Below, one piece after another: positions 48,272-60,279 of a stretch of 64,000 nucleotides of DNA. A program made the translations under genes and the position numbers. The stretch covers positions 89,235,260 to 89,299,259 of the forward strand of contig NC_134458.1 of assembly GCF_047948215.1 (NCBI RefSeq), read 5' to 3'. The notes under the pieces were generated by a model that made no database searches, was not told where the DNA came from, and saw nothing but the letters and a program-made list of their open reading frames with translations. Source of the stretch: Lycorma delicatula. Its lineage: Eukaryota > Arthropoda > Insecta > Hemiptera > Fulgoridae. Position 1 is the stretch's first letter, and each line of letters begins with the position of its first letter.

Positions 48272-48300
48272 GTGAGCACGCGCGCGCGCGTGTGTGTATA
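48223..48300. repeat. Composite (TG)n-(CG)n-(TG)n microsatellite
   Basis: A long TG run, then a cgcgcgcgcg core at 48279-48290 and a second TG run. Third-party ORFs of His-Thr repeats here are artefacts. Confidence 0.93.
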
Positions 48301-48639
48301 TTTCCAATATTAGGGAGTTGGAAATTAAAAGTCAATTAATATGTTAACTTCTGTTACTGTAACACAGAAAGAGGACTTTTGGTTTTTATCAGCAGTCCTC
48401 TCAAGCTTTATTTGATTTTATTTCATAGCTTACCTTCAAGCCCTATTTCATAGTAACGTCTTTTGAAGGTGAATCTGTTATACTTTATAGGAAATATAGT
48501 GTCCAAGAATTATCCGAACTACTTCGATACTGAGTAAATAATTTATTTATTAAGATATAAAAACGGGTTGTATAAATCTAAAAACATTAAAACTAAAAGT
48601 TTTTTTTTACCTATAATTAAAGAAATTCAATGTGTAGAC

Positions 48640-49780
48640 CATTAGTAATTCGCAAAATATTCAACCGGTAATTAATTTCATGCCATGTTCATTGTAACGA
48701 ATCCACATCTACGAGTTCGAATGCGTTAAAAATGAGTTTTGTATACCTTAAAAGTTTTGTATACCTTTCCTTGATAAAACCCCTTAGGAAAAAATCACAT
48801 GGAGATATATTCGGTGATCGAGGTGGCCAAGCGATCGGTCCATCACGTTCAGTCCAGTGATTTGGGAACATGTTGTTGAGGGATTAACTCATTAATAAAC
48901 TCCAATGTGCCAGTTCTCCATCTTGTTGAAATATGATTTCGGGTTGTAACTCTTCAAGCTGAGGGTAAACAAACCCTTCTAACGAGTTCAAATAGCTATT
49001 GTCGTTAACTGCCGTTTCTGAAAAGAAAAAAGGTCCAATCACACGATCCAGAAACAGTCCACATCAAACAGTTAATTTTGGGCTATCTCTAACACAGTCA
49101 AGTGTAACATTGGATTTTCTGATTCCCATATTAGAACGATCTAAGTGTTCACTTTTCCAGATACGTGAAATGTAGCCTCGTCTGAGAACATAACTTTTTT
49201 AAGGTAACAATAATCGTTTTCAACTCTTTCAATCATTTCTGCAGCAAATTCCTTTCTAGCAGTGCGATCTTGTAGTGTGATGTGCTACAATATTTTTAAT
49301 TTATAAGGATTTTAATTGTTTTTTTTAAATATTCTGAATAGTAGATCGCGGAAGATTCAACTCGCGCGCTGCGCTCCGAATCGACTTCACAAGGCTCCAT
49401 TCACAGGATCTCCAATTTTTTATCTGATGTTCTAGGCCTACCTGCATCCTTCTTACGTTAAACACTGCCAGTTTCTTTAAATTTATCATTCCATGAACCA
49501 GTAATTGTTCTAGAGAGTGGGTCTACGTTATACAGAGGTCTAAAATGGCGACGAACTTGTGTATCTGATTTAATTTTATTAATCATGGTCCGTTGGTATT
49601 GATATTTAATTTATTATATAATAGTTTCCATTTACCAACAATCAAGTTGATTGTTGGTAAGTGGAAACTATTATATAAATAAATTGTGTATCTGATTTTG
49701 TCTCGATAAACCACTCACTCTACGCATTATGCTTTCATCTGTGGATTCATGGCGACTGACATATGCGGTTACGTATGCAA
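48640..49780 (-). pseudogene. DD41D mariner-like transposase pseudogene (element 4)
   Basis: All three catalytic blocks are readable on the minus strand. First Asp: KKVMFSDEATFHVSGKVN near 49145-49205. Second Asp: IIFQQDGELAHWS near 48915-48945. Third: DGPIAWPPRSPNISPCDFF near 48785-48850. Counting from the second Asp, the third Asp follows after exactly 41 intervening positions, one of which is a stop codon (after LLMS). It thus retains a complete D-D-D triad but is inactivated by that stop, frameshifts and the palindromic insertion upstream. FAAEMIERVENDYCYL precedes the first Asp, as in intact relatives. Confidence 0.87.
49614..49678. repeat. Near-perfect 65-bp palindrome
   Basis: Arms 49614-49645 and 49647-49678 are 32 bp with one mismatch and a single central base (49646). 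The block is flanked by direct copies of ttgtgtatctgattt at 49557-49571 and 49684-49698. It interrupts the transposase gene of element 4. Confidence 0.93.
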
Positions 49781-49911
49781 TCACGGAGCTAGCTGGTATT
49801 TTCTGGGGGGAAACTTTCCGAGTTACCAGTTAAAGAGAGCTATTACTATTACTATTGCTTTTTTTCTACTAAGACATCAAAGTTGTTCAGATAATTCTTA
49901 GATACCCTATA

Positions 49912-50705
49912 TATCTTTAACGATGATGAAATTATGAAGTTTTATTATAAATAAAAGGGGTTTCAAAACTGTTCCATAACAGTATTTAAATTTGACATTT
50001 TTTTAATGTTATCTTTAAATGTTCAATATATACTACTATGAAATACAATATAGCCCCGTTTATCCGGTCTACATAGAGACTGGATGTGGTCCAGATGAAT
50101 TAAAATCCGGATAATTTGTAAATATCATACTGCCTATTGATACCACAATAAGTACACAAAATTATTTGAAATAATTTTTAGTGTATATATATTAATAATA
50201 AATTAAAACTTTATTTAAAATAAGATTAATTTCGAAAATTATAGAATTACATTACAGTCGCTATATCGTTTACATTCATTCCAACAAGGATTGGAAAATT
50301 CTAGCTTTATAAACAACCAAATCGATGGGTCTATAATCTATAATCTTTATACTAATGAGTAAAGAAAAATCTAAATTTTCGGATGAATCGTGCCATATAT
50401 TCAGGATAAACAGGTCTACATTAAAGATAGTTACCCGTGAATCCTGTTCCAAAATTATTTCTTCATTTTTTTCACTAGTTTTTTGCAGTTTTTTTATTCC
50501 TCTCTATTCTACACTATTCATAATATATTTCCTAATCTGTATCTTTAATTATCTACTTTTTTATTAAAATGTACATTTTAACACCTACACTTTCTTCCAA
50601 CTACTAAATTTCTAAACCGTAAATGCTCCAACATATTTATCCCTATAACCATTTTTTGTGTTTTTGGAATCTAAACTTAATATAATATTCTGTTTTTTTT
50701 TTCAG
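49912..50705 (+). other. Intron sequence upstream of the Gad1 exon
   Basis: A+T-rich, no further exon recognised. It ends in a polypyrimidine tract (tctgtttttttttt) and the cag acceptor at 50703-50705. Confidence 0.6.
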
Positions 50706-50942
50706 ACATCCTTCCTCACAATGAGAAATCTATGCCAGTTACAAAAGAATTCCTACAGAAAGTCATCGATATATTAATGGATTTCATCAACGAAACAAAT
50801 GACAGAAATTGTAAGGTACTCGATTTCCATCATCCAGACAAAATGAAACAGCTTTTAGATCTTGAAGTACCCGATAAGGGCGTTGCATTGCAGCAACTGA
50901 TCGAAGATTGTGCTAAAACTCTCAAATATCAAGTCAGAACAG
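50706..50942 (+). CDS. Gad1: Glutamate decarboxylase, internal coding exon
   Basis: This exon encodes part of the enzyme that makes GABA from glutamate in neurons, using pyridoxal phosphate. The 237-bp exon starts after a polypyrimidine tract plus cag and ends at a gtaaat donor. The two leading bases finish a split codon, and the last base starts the Gly codon of RTG, so both introns are phase 1 and the exon is symmetric (79 codons). Translation begins ILPHNEKSMPVTKEFL and contains VIDILMDFINETNDRN, KVLDFHHP, LLDLEVP, LQQLIEDCAKTLKYQV and RTG, the region before the GHPHFFNQL block of the catalytic domain. The FINETNDR and KVLDFHHP words favour Gad1 over the aspartate/cysteine-sulfinate decarboxylase paralogues. 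The PLP-binding Lys lies in later exons, not seen here. The internal Met at 50732 is not the translation start. Confidence 0.93.
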
Positions 50943-52529
50943 GTAAATTATATATATGTGTTAATATTTATTACTCTAAATTATTGTGCTAATGGATTTT
51001 TTTTTTATATAAGTAAAGTGTGTTCGATTTTTCACTCTGCAAATTAAATTATTAGATTTTATACAAAAAAAATCAACATATATATATATATATATATATA
51101 CATAACATAACATCGAAAGGGACCCTTTGTAGAGGATCCGATTAAATAAAATAAGAATAACACTTAAGGCAACGAAAATTTCGATTTATTGTTTCTTTTC
51201 TTTGGAAAAAGATTCTGTGCAATTATTTTTTTAACTTTATTGCATAGGCTTTTTCTGTACTGCTTATTATTATTATTAATAAAATCAAAACTTGAACTCC
51301 AGAAAGAAATTTGACTCGTTTAAAAGTAAATCGTGGTACTTTCTAATAAAAAACAAAAATATTCACTTTTTTAAAGTTAAAGCTATTGAAATGTTTATTT
51401 AACAAAATTTGTAGCTTTTTCATTCGAGTACAACTTCTTTTTACATCGTTTTATGATATTTTGTTAGAAATAAATAAGAAATGTAGCCAAGGAAATTTCA
51501 TCTCATAAGATTTTATAAATTTGTGTTTATTCTTAATAGGAAGTTAGAAGGTTTTTTTGTTGGTAACGGTGTGTTCATTAAATAAAAATTCAGAATTTTA
51601 TTTATGCGTTTTATTTATGTCAACTGGGTAAAAAATTAATGCAATATTCTACTGAAAAATACTGAAATTCTAACACTTATTTAATTAAATGCAATGTAAA
51701 AGATATCTAGTAATAAACTTTGATACGATAAAACATCGGTTATAAATAATTATTTCATATTAAATTTCTGTATTGTAGGAATTTCAATCAAGATATTAGT
51801 AACGAAGATTTTTAATGAAATAATACGCGTTCCAACTGATTTAATTTCAAAAACAGGCAATAAAGGTCTATTATAAAAAATATTTTGAACAAATTAAACT
51901 GAACGTTAAGACTTAAAGTTCTTTCTAGGCTATTCGATAATCCTTAAAAATGTTCGTATTTTCAGAACGGTTTGAGAATACTGGAAAAAGGGCCACAGAA
52001 TCTAATCAAGCGAACTAAATTAAGCTGTTCACAGCATAAGTATTCAAATCAAAATAATACAATCATATATTTCGATACAAAGGATATAGACAAGCTGAAA
52101 TAGTTAAAATGATAATGAAAAAATTTATTTTCCAAGAATTAATTATATTATGTAACAACGTTTATAGCGATGTGCTTTTTTATAATTATTTTGTTACTAT
52201 TCAAATAGAATCCAGCTAACTCTTTTTCTATCAACAAAACGATATGCATATTTTTTTTGAAATTATCTATTTGTATTCTCTTAAATTAAATATATGTGGA
52301 GAAATGATGTATAAGTTTTATAAATTTAATTTTCAACCGATTTCAATTTCCTTTTATTTTTTTGACAGAATTTTATTCTCTCTTCACATCGGCATCCGTA
52401 GTTCTTTCCAAATAACTATACTTTTACTATTTTTTCTTTGTCTTTGACAAAGAATTACAATTCTTAGTTATCTACTTTAATTTAAATCGAACGTACCGTG
52501 ATTATTTTAGCAACCTTATCCATTCTATC
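50943..52529 (+). other. Intron sequence downstream of the Gad1 exon
   Basis: Begins with the gtaaat donor. A TA microsatellite lies at 51077-51101. I found no following exon encoding the expected GHPHFFNQL block here. Confidence 0.6.
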
Positions 52530-55500
52530 ATTCATCATCATCTTCAAGTGATATTCTGCCTGTTAGCAGGTCCAAGGCACCACTGTTTTCTCCATCTGTT
52601 TCTGTCCCGTGCTTTTCTTTTCGTCTCATCATAACCTTCACTAGCCTTTATGTAATTTATTTACTTCAGCCTTTTCCTTCCTCTTCTTTCTTCACCTTCA
52701 ACAGAGCCTTCAAGAACTATATTTATTATTCTTTTTCCTTAATTATGTGTCCAGTCTCCTTTCCACCTTCTGATGGTCACCAATATTGTTCTATCTTCAT
52801 TTGTTCTTCTTAATACTTTTACGTTACTTACTCTGTCCATTTTACCTTCTTCACCCTCCTCCAGATCCTCATCTCAAAAGCCTTGAACCCATCTTTTTCC
52901 TTTCCCCAGGGTCCATTTTTCACTAACAAACATAGCATTTTACCAATTTTTTCATCAGGTTCAGATCCATGTTGCTGCAGAGTAGGTTCTTCTTTCTAAA
53001 AATGGCTTCCTTTACCATTGCAATTCTCATCTTAATCTCTTCTTTACTACTCCAGTGTTCAGTTAGTACTGTCTCGAGATATTTGTATCTTTTTACTTGT
53101 TCAATTTTTCCTACTGCTGTTTTAACATCCATGTCTTCTCTTTCATTTACCTTCATAACTTTTGTTTTCCTCACATTTATTTTCATCCCATATGCCTTCA
53201 TCCCTACTTCCAATGCTTTTATCATTCCTTATAATGTTTGAGTATCTTTAGCTATAATCAGCAAATCATCAACAAATCAGACACGATTTGTATTTCTTCC
53301 GCCTATGTTTACTCCTGTTTGGGCATCCAATACTTCTTTCAACATTTCCTCAACATAAAGGGAGAAAGAACAGTGTTGGTGATAAACAGCAGCCTTACCT
53401 CATTCCTCTGCCTAATTCTAACCAATTTGTGAAATTCTCATTTATTTTCAGCTCTTTTTTACATCGTATACAATTCTCTGATCAGTCTCCTATCTTTCCA
53501 ATCAACTTTCTTTTCTTTCAGAATCTCAAATAAATTTTCCCAATGTACTCTGTTGAATGCCTTTATCATATCTATAAAACACAAGCTCAATCCTCTTTCT
53601 CTTACAAAATATCTCTCTCCAGTCATTCTAATCAGTCCTATAGCTTCTCTTGTTCCTTTTCCTTTTCTAAATCCAAACTGTTCTTTCCCTATTCATCTCC
53701 ATTTTTTTTTTTAATCGACCTTCTGTTCATAACTCTAAGCATTATTTTTGCATCATGTGGTATTAAGCTGATATGATTAAGCTGATTGTAGTTCTATGTT
53801 CTTCACATGTTTTTGTTCCAACCTTTTTAGATATCAGTATCATTATTGTTTTAACAAAATCTTCTGGCCATATCCAGTATCATAAATTATATTGCACATT
53901 GAGAGTATTTCACCTATTCCTTCATCTTCTAAATATTTAAAGAGTTCTATTGAAAGTTCATCTACTCCTGTTGCTTTCCTGTTCTTCATGTCTTAAAGAA
54001 CTTGTATTATTTCAGATCTCAAAATTGGTGGGCCTTTCTCCTCTTCCATAAATTCTTCTTCCACCTCAGCTTCCTGTGTTTCACATTTCCTTCTCCCTAT
54101 ATACAGGGCCTCTATATACTCTTCCCATCATTTCTTTATCTCATCTTCTTTATAAATGCATTCACCATCTTTCTTCTCAATTTCTCTCATTATATAAGTT
54201 GATTTTCTTTTATTCCATGTGGAGGTTTTACGTTCTTATGCAATATGTCATACTTCTTTTTCTTTTCTAAATCTTCTATTTCTGTACATTCTTGTTTTAA
54301 CCATCTTTCCCTAGCTTTATGTGTTTCTCTCTTTAATTCAGTATTCAGTAGATTGCTCTGTTGAAATCTCCTTCTTTATTTTTATATTTTCTTCTTTCTT
54401 CCGTTCTTTGTATCATTTCTTGTCTTACCCAAGGGTTCTTTGCTCGAGTGCCTTCACAGAAACCAAATTCTTTCTCTGCAGCTTCCCTCATAGATGATTC
54501 TATCCTTAACTACATTTTCTTTGCTGGTTCATTTTCCATTTTACCTTGAGTAATTGCCTTTGTAAGCATTTCACCCACTTTTACTCTCCCTATGCCCTCT
54601 AGCCCCTATATATTGCATTTCTTCACCATCATTGCAGTTTGAATTCTTTTCAATCTTATTTTCATTTCAATCATTAAAAGAATTTGATTACTTCCTATAT
54701 CTGCTCCTTGAAGCTCATTTGCCTACTTAACAGCATTCCTGTATCTATTTTCAACCAAAAACTGATCTATTTGGAAGCATGATCCATCTGTTGGTCTTTT
54801 CAAGAATATCTTCTTTCTTTATGATTCTTAAAAAATGTATTTGTAATGAAAAAATCTTTCTCTTGGCAAAATTCAACCAGCCTGTCTCCTCTTTTATTTC
54901 GTGTTCCCAATCCAAACTTGCCCATGTCTTTCCACCTTCGCCTTCTCCTACCACTGCATTCCAGTCCCCCATAATTATTTTACAGTAATCCTGTACATTT
55001 TCTAATAACTCCTCAATAGTACTGTATATCTTTTCAATATTTTCGTCCTTATACTCTGATGCTGGTATTTATACTGAATGATTACTAGATCTTTTGGCAG
55101 CATTCCAATTTTTAAAGTCATTATTCTATCATCCAGATAAATTACTTTTTGTACTCTTCTTGCAACACAATTTTTTTACAGGTATTCATACACCCTCTTT
55201 TCCTTTTTTAATTCCTGAGTAATGTAAGGTAACTTCACCACTTCTCAACTCTCTTCTGTCCCATCAAACCTAGCTTATCCCTACAATATCTATTTTATTT
55301 ATTTTTATCATTCTCTTCAAGTTTTCCAACATACCTGATGACAATAATGTTCTCACAGTCCATGTACCTATTCTCACTGCTTTGTCTTTTCTATGACACT
55401 CCCTCTGTTGCTTCTTCTGGAGATCTGAATGGGAAGTCATTTTACCTCCAGAATATCTAACAGAAGGAGACATCATCATCGTGCCTGACTAGGAAATGGT

Positions 55501-55790
55501 AAAACAGTGTATTTTATTGCCTTCTGTATCCTAATATTGTTGACTTTCTGTAGAAGTTTCTTTCGCCTTTGGCGGCGATTTCTCCCCCCTTGGGCAATAG
55601 AGTGCCCCAAACCCCTACTGCTCATCTACCCTCTGAAAAGCACATTGACACTTGTAGAAGTGGAGTTCCTTATCCTGGGAGCTGTTGGTCCCTTCATTCA
55701 TTAGCCACATTTATGTACCAACAGCTTTAATAAATAAAATCTTGCTCCCACTCTACTGCGGGGAGGTGAATTTCAGGATTTTCTCTTCAT
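52530..55790 (-). mobile_element. Near-full-length non-LTR retrotransposon (LINE), minus strand, degraded
   Basis: The element reads from about 55790 (5') to 52530 (3') and ends in an ATGATGATGA-type tail (52530-52542). The first 300 bp form a probable 5' leader; an open frame with endonuclease and RT follows, all interrupted by stops. Length near 3.2 kb and one continuous coding region suggest RTE-like organisation, but the clade is not established. If the host exon is Gad1 on plus, this copy is antisense within an intron. Confidence 0.85.
52923..55479 (-). pseudogene. LINE endonuclease/reverse-transcriptase pseudogene
   Basis: The apurinic-type endonuclease starts with AVRIGTWTVRTLLSSGMLEN and IDIVGIS (55270-55380) and continues with IIMGDWNAVVGEG (54935-54975), the Asp-Asn active-site word. 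The reverse transcriptase shows EQFGFRKGKGTREAI and FIDMIKAFNRVHWENLF (about 53510-53690), then the catalytic FVDDLLIIA, with FVDD at 53265-53276. A stop lies just before FVDD. The thumb segment (KALEVGMKAYGMKIN, KTKVMKVN, YKYLETVLTE) is intact at 52923-53225. Frameshifts between blocks mean no functional polyprotein. The C-terminal part between 52540 and 52920 is poorly preserved. Confidence 0.87.
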
Positions 55791-56148
55791 GAAATTTAAA
55801 ATCTCATCAGCATTTCTCAGATTCTATAGTATTTTTACAGAGGATTCTGTCATTATATAACGAAAAATTGATTTAATTTCTGGTGTCTAGGTCTTCATTT
55901 AACGTAAAAACCATGTAAATGTGACAGATAAGATCGTAAAATGTAATTTATTTTTTGTTTTCTGGAACAAAATATGTTTAAATTTTTAAAAATCGCTCAT
56001 GTTTTTTTCACATGTGCCTCATTTGAAAATTATTATTAGTTAATTTCTTATGAATATTCCTAAAATCTTTAGGTATCCCATGCAGGTTTCTGGATTTGGG
56101 GCGTGAAGGCAATCACGTCCCTTGTTCATGACATGTTAGATGTGTAAT

Positions 56149-56347
56149 CATGTACAGACTCAGGCCGACCATACCTGAGACATGCGGTTAATTGAAACCC
56201 AAGACCAAAGAACACTGGTATACATGATCTTATATTCAAATCCAAATAAAAGCAGTTACCTTTATTAGAATTCAAACCTGAGAACTCTCGACTTCGAAAT
56301 CAGCTGATTTACAACAACGAGTTTTATCACTAGACCAACCCGGCGGG
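56149..56347 (-). mobile_element. SINE family A, old diverged copy
   Basis: Minus-strand copy with the head (cccgccgggttggtctagtg), the CAAATCAGCTGATTT palindrome region and part of the body, ending near the catgtaca segment without the 3' tail. More substitutions and short deletions than the other copies indicate greater age or 3' truncation. Confidence 0.85.
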
Positions 56348-56349
56348 TA

Positions 56350-59300
56350 ATTATTATTCATAAATTAGGACAATAAAGCTGTATAACTTGATTATAAAGT
56401 TTAAATTTGTTAAAAAGTTTATTTTCATTTTTTTATCGGCTAAAATAGCTGACTTAATTATTAACGTGAAAAATTGTCCTAGGTGTTTTGAAAACTTTAA
56501 TGTTAAGATTTTTTTTGTATGATTAAGTGACCTACTGCAGTACAATTTAGTTATTAATGGCTCCAATTTCCTCAGTTTTCACCAAAATTACCGTGGAATT
56601 ATTTGTAAGAAAAAATATAATGGCTTTTTTTCTTTTTTAATAATAACAAAGTTATACTTTTATGATTGTTGAGCTGTTGGGAAAAACCAGTAAAATATTA
56701 TCTTTTCCAACCAAAACCTGACTGTTACAAATGTAATATTAATTTTTGCTTGTTTCGTTGATACTTTTAAATAATTTCATATATATATTTATATAATTTG
56801 AATGATTGTGGTATAGATGCTGGCAGAAGTTTTTTTATTTATGTTTCTCAAGACAGCAACCACTGACTTTAAAATCCATTGATTCAAGCCAAAGACAAAA
56901 GAAAAGTTGCTCTCGTGACACGCCTTATAGTAAGTAGCAGGTGACTCGTGATAGAAAATTCACCTGTCATACCTGAAAGTTTACGAAATATGACGAAGAT
57001 AAATTATACTTTGGTTTTTTCTTCGACCCTTTGCCAACTGAGGCAAAAAAAGAGAGAAGAGACGGAAGGAGTGGCTGCTTTTCAGACTTCTCTCGCAGTG
57101 ATTCTTCGTCGTATTACTGCACTACTCCAGTAGGCAAGACCCCTAATGTAAGAGGCCATAAATTAAAAAAAAGAAAGAAAATCACAGATATTCAAAATTT
57201 GTAACAATGAACAATAAACATTTTCGTAATAATTTTGGTTTCTTTACTTTTCAGTTTGTTTATTCTATACATAATTTTTGTTAAATCCAGATTTGATATT
57301 CGTTTCTTTAGGAGTGACTTCTCCCAAAATTAGCTTTTTGTATTCTGTAATCCATTTTGTCTTATATTTTATCCTGTTTGGAAGAGGAGAAGAAATATGT
57401 AATACAAAGAGGTATTTTATGTATATTTAAAATTACGGTAGATTACTTTGTTACTGCAGTTATAATATTAATAACAAACATACATGTATTCTTAAGTATA
57501 TATATTTTTATATCCTTTTTTATATTTTTAATTAAATAATTCGATTCAATAATAACTCCTATTGTCAATATCATACAATAGCATCAAATTACCACAAAAA
57601 AAAAACACATTTTTCGGCAATTTTTTTTTATGTGTAAATCATGGTTTTATTATGAAGATCTGACTAATCTCTTATATCAGTACATATAAATTATCGTTTA
57701 CATTTATTATTTTTTTTAAGTTAATTTACTTTTCCTTTTGTCTTATAACAGTTATAACGATCAAGTATTTCGGTATCAGTTGAAATTTACAGATTAAAAG
57801 GTAGGATAGAACTTATAAGGTAAAGCTATTGATTTTGTATTACTATTATACTCAAAATAAAAATGATAAAGTTGTTAAAATATTTAGTTCAACGTTAGCA
57901 TTCTTCTTCACCGATTCAATTTTTCCATCGCTTATCAAAATCTGTTTTATTAAATAAAAATGTCACTGTATATACACCAAAGAAAAACTGATATTCAGTT
58001 AATTTACATAATTATATCTCTTACTCAAATTCTAATTTCTACAGAACAATTGTTATTCTACAAAATGTTGATAGAATTTGAGTAACTACTAGTATTAATT
58101 TCAATCGATTTATTTTGCACATGATTAAACTTGTCAAGACGTTTTCTCTCATTATCATATACAAATATATCTTTTTTAATTCTCTTTCAAAGTTTTCATT
58201 GCATCGCAGTTTTGGTTTCATGATTCATGTTGCTCATCTAATTTTATTTTCTTAATCTTCTACTCTTCTAACGATTGTTATAATTATTTTTTTTAGATTT
58301 ATTACTGAAAAATAATTTATTTTCTTGCATCCTTTCTGCTCACAAAATGAAGATTGTGCGTGAGCAAATTGGAAAAAAACAATTAAATATTATCAACACT
58401 TTAGAAATTCCATTGCTCGTATTAATTTCTTTGACGAAAAATTCCGTTGTATTAATTGTGATATACAGTAGTATCAGTACAGGATACAGTTATTATTTTA
58501 ATTATTAAAAATTTAATTTTTAGAAATCTTGCTGCCTAAACATAATAATAAGAGTCTCTTTTTCTGTTAAATTACTCTGAATATATGAAACAGGGTTCAG
58601 GGTAATTTTATTGGTATAAATTTAATAATAAGTTATCAATTTTACAAATAAAAGATTTGTTTTTTCATGTTTTACGGCAAAGCACCGGATTGGCCGAGAC
58701 AGCAACACGATTTGTATTTTTTGTTTCCTTTTTGAGATAAAAACTCGTTACATTAAGCACCCTTTCATTATCACTATAGTATCTCTTCGTCGTGCGTTTT
58801 CAAATTTCTGTTCACATTGTACAGTTTAATATATTAATTGATACAGAGACAAAACAACCACGTTAGGATATTCAAATTTAACTCGATACATCCGATTTCA
58901 TTTCTAACATTTTAAATCGGCGGACTATCCTTACGGTTAAGTTTCAACCATTATTTATTCAGTGTATATAATTTGAAAGAAATTTATTTAATAAAGTTTA
59001 CTATTTATTCTATAAGAAAATTTATTAGATTTACTCTATAGAGTTATGGTTGTGAGAATAATACTGATAAATAACAATTAAAACTTGAAAAGTTCTCTTT
59101 CCTCCTTGAAAAATTCTCTTTTTCTTGACATACAAGCTCTTATAATCCCTAAAGGGTTAAGGGTCTCAACATATGGCTTAAAACCTTCCCTGGGATAACA
59201 CAAATGTACCCTGAAAATTTGAGAGCAATCAGTCGGTTGGTTCTCGCTTGATGCTCTGATATCCCCCTCGATTATTTCGAAAACTATTAAGTTTGGTGCA

Positions 59301-59360
59301 TAGTGCCAATTGGTGTCATCAGGTCATTTTTGGTAACATTTGTTTTGCTCGATTTCGTAT
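56350..59360. other. No gene recognised
   Basis: A+T-rich. A less A+T-rich patch at 56880-57150 contains a 61-codon ORF without motif. The 59150-59300 stretch has the feel of a common non-coding dispersed repeat, but no second copy is in the window. Confidence 0.4.
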
Positions 59361-59369
59361 TACCGTTAC

Positions 59370-59430
59370 GTGTGCGCGCGCGCGCGCGAGTGAACACACA
59401 CACACATACAGTATATATATATATATATAT
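59370..59430. repeat. Composite (CG)n-(CA)n-(TA)n microsatellite
   Basis: A gtgtgcgcgcgcgcgcgcg segment is followed by a CA run and then TA units. Confidence 0.92.
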
Positions 59431-59791
59431 TATATTTTATACGTATATCTCAGCTAAAATAATAATGGACAAAAACAATACATGAATATACAAGAAGATA
59501 ATGTCATAACCAGGCAAGACAACTTCACAAATTGTGACGCCATCATATCCGCTACTGTTATGTACATACCGCAATACTCACTGATATTATGCACACTGTT
59601 TCCTTACCAGTGCAACTGTTTCCATCAGTTTTATTTATTAATCATTAACTTTTCTCCGTGTATTTAAAAAACACCTTTCGTCTACACGATTGATATATTT
59701 ACGTTTCAATAACAGTTTTGCCAGTTTGCACCATATTAGCTTCATAAGAATTTTAAAGTAATTGTTTCCAAGTATTTAATTCTCCACCTCG

Positions 59792-59811
59792 ACGAGGTGG
59801 AATGATTCCAT
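59792..59811. repeat. Small palindrome (9-bp arms)
   Basis: tccacctcg and cgaggtgga flank one central base. Function unknown. Confidence 0.8.
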
Positions 59812-60111
59812 GATCGATCTCGCGAAGCGAACTGTAACTATTATATTTGCGTTAGAATAACACAAGTTCACAATTCAGTTTCTTTAGAAGTGTTATCATC
59901 TTTACTGATATTTACTAATAATTTTTTTTTGCCTTTATATATTTATTTTTTTTAAATAAAACTGAATAACTAACACTGTTAGATAAACAGATCTGTTTAA
60001 TTAAAAGATTAGTTTTCAGTTAATGAAAATTGAATTTATAGAAAAATAAACACATACCGGATAGTACAGGAAAAAAACGAATACTGCGAGTATGCACGTA
60101 TGGTAAATTTG

Positions 60112-60275
60112 TTTAATAGATTGTTGATAGTTGCGGCCTTAAAAGCGAATGGTTGGCGGAATTGGACAAGCTACTACCAAAAGCATATGATGTGGAACGG
60201 GCTGCACTTTGTACATCCACGTTCCACATCCATACATCGGTATCAGTTTGTATGGAAAACATTAATGGAAAACAA
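60112..60275 (+). pseudogene. Coding-like segment of unknown origin
   Basis: One frame, opened by a TAG/AG boundary near 60118, reads IVDSCGLKSEWLAEL, DKLLPKAYDVERAALC, TSTFHIHTSVS and ends in a stop after NINGKQ. Amino-acid composition is far more protein-like than the surrounding A+T-rich frames, and the overlapping 74-codon ORF in another frame is its shadow. I do not recognise the family. It could be a decayed transposon or gene fragment, or an unrecognised exon. Confidence 0.3.
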
Positions 60276-60279
60276 TAAT

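Larger units (their letters stand above)
43430..48490. other. No gene recognised
   Basis: Apart from the degenerate SINE at 44088 and the microsatellite at 48223 this is A+T-rich DNA without coding motifs. A 75-codon Lys/Ser/Asn-rich ORF (47904-48131) looks compositional. Confidence 0.4.
48497..49909 (-). mobile_element. DD41D mariner-like element 4 (short TIR), 1,413 bp, with TA duplication
   Basis: Termini TAGTGTCCAAGAATTATCCG (48497) and, in reverse complement, TAGGGTATCTAAGAATTATC ending at 49909 are clear TIRs that continue with diverged similarity for about 30 bp. TA is present outside each end (48495-48496 and 49910-49911). The transposase is on the minus strand. A 127-bp duplication/insertion with a palindrome (49572-49698) lies in its N-terminal half. 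Confidence 0.9.

Noticed and set aside
48073..48279. Minus-strand ORF with His-Thr repeats
   Set aside because: Microsatellite translation.
50732..50992. 86-codon ORF as a complete small gene starting at Met 50732
   Set aside because: Codons upstream of the Met match the decarboxylase, and the frame runs into a gtaaat splice donor at 50943, so it is an internal exon.
52969..54549. Series of Phe/Ser/Leu-rich plus-strand ORFs
   Set aside because: Antisense shadows of the minus-strand LINE; the hydrophobic look comes from complementing Lys/Glu-rich codons.
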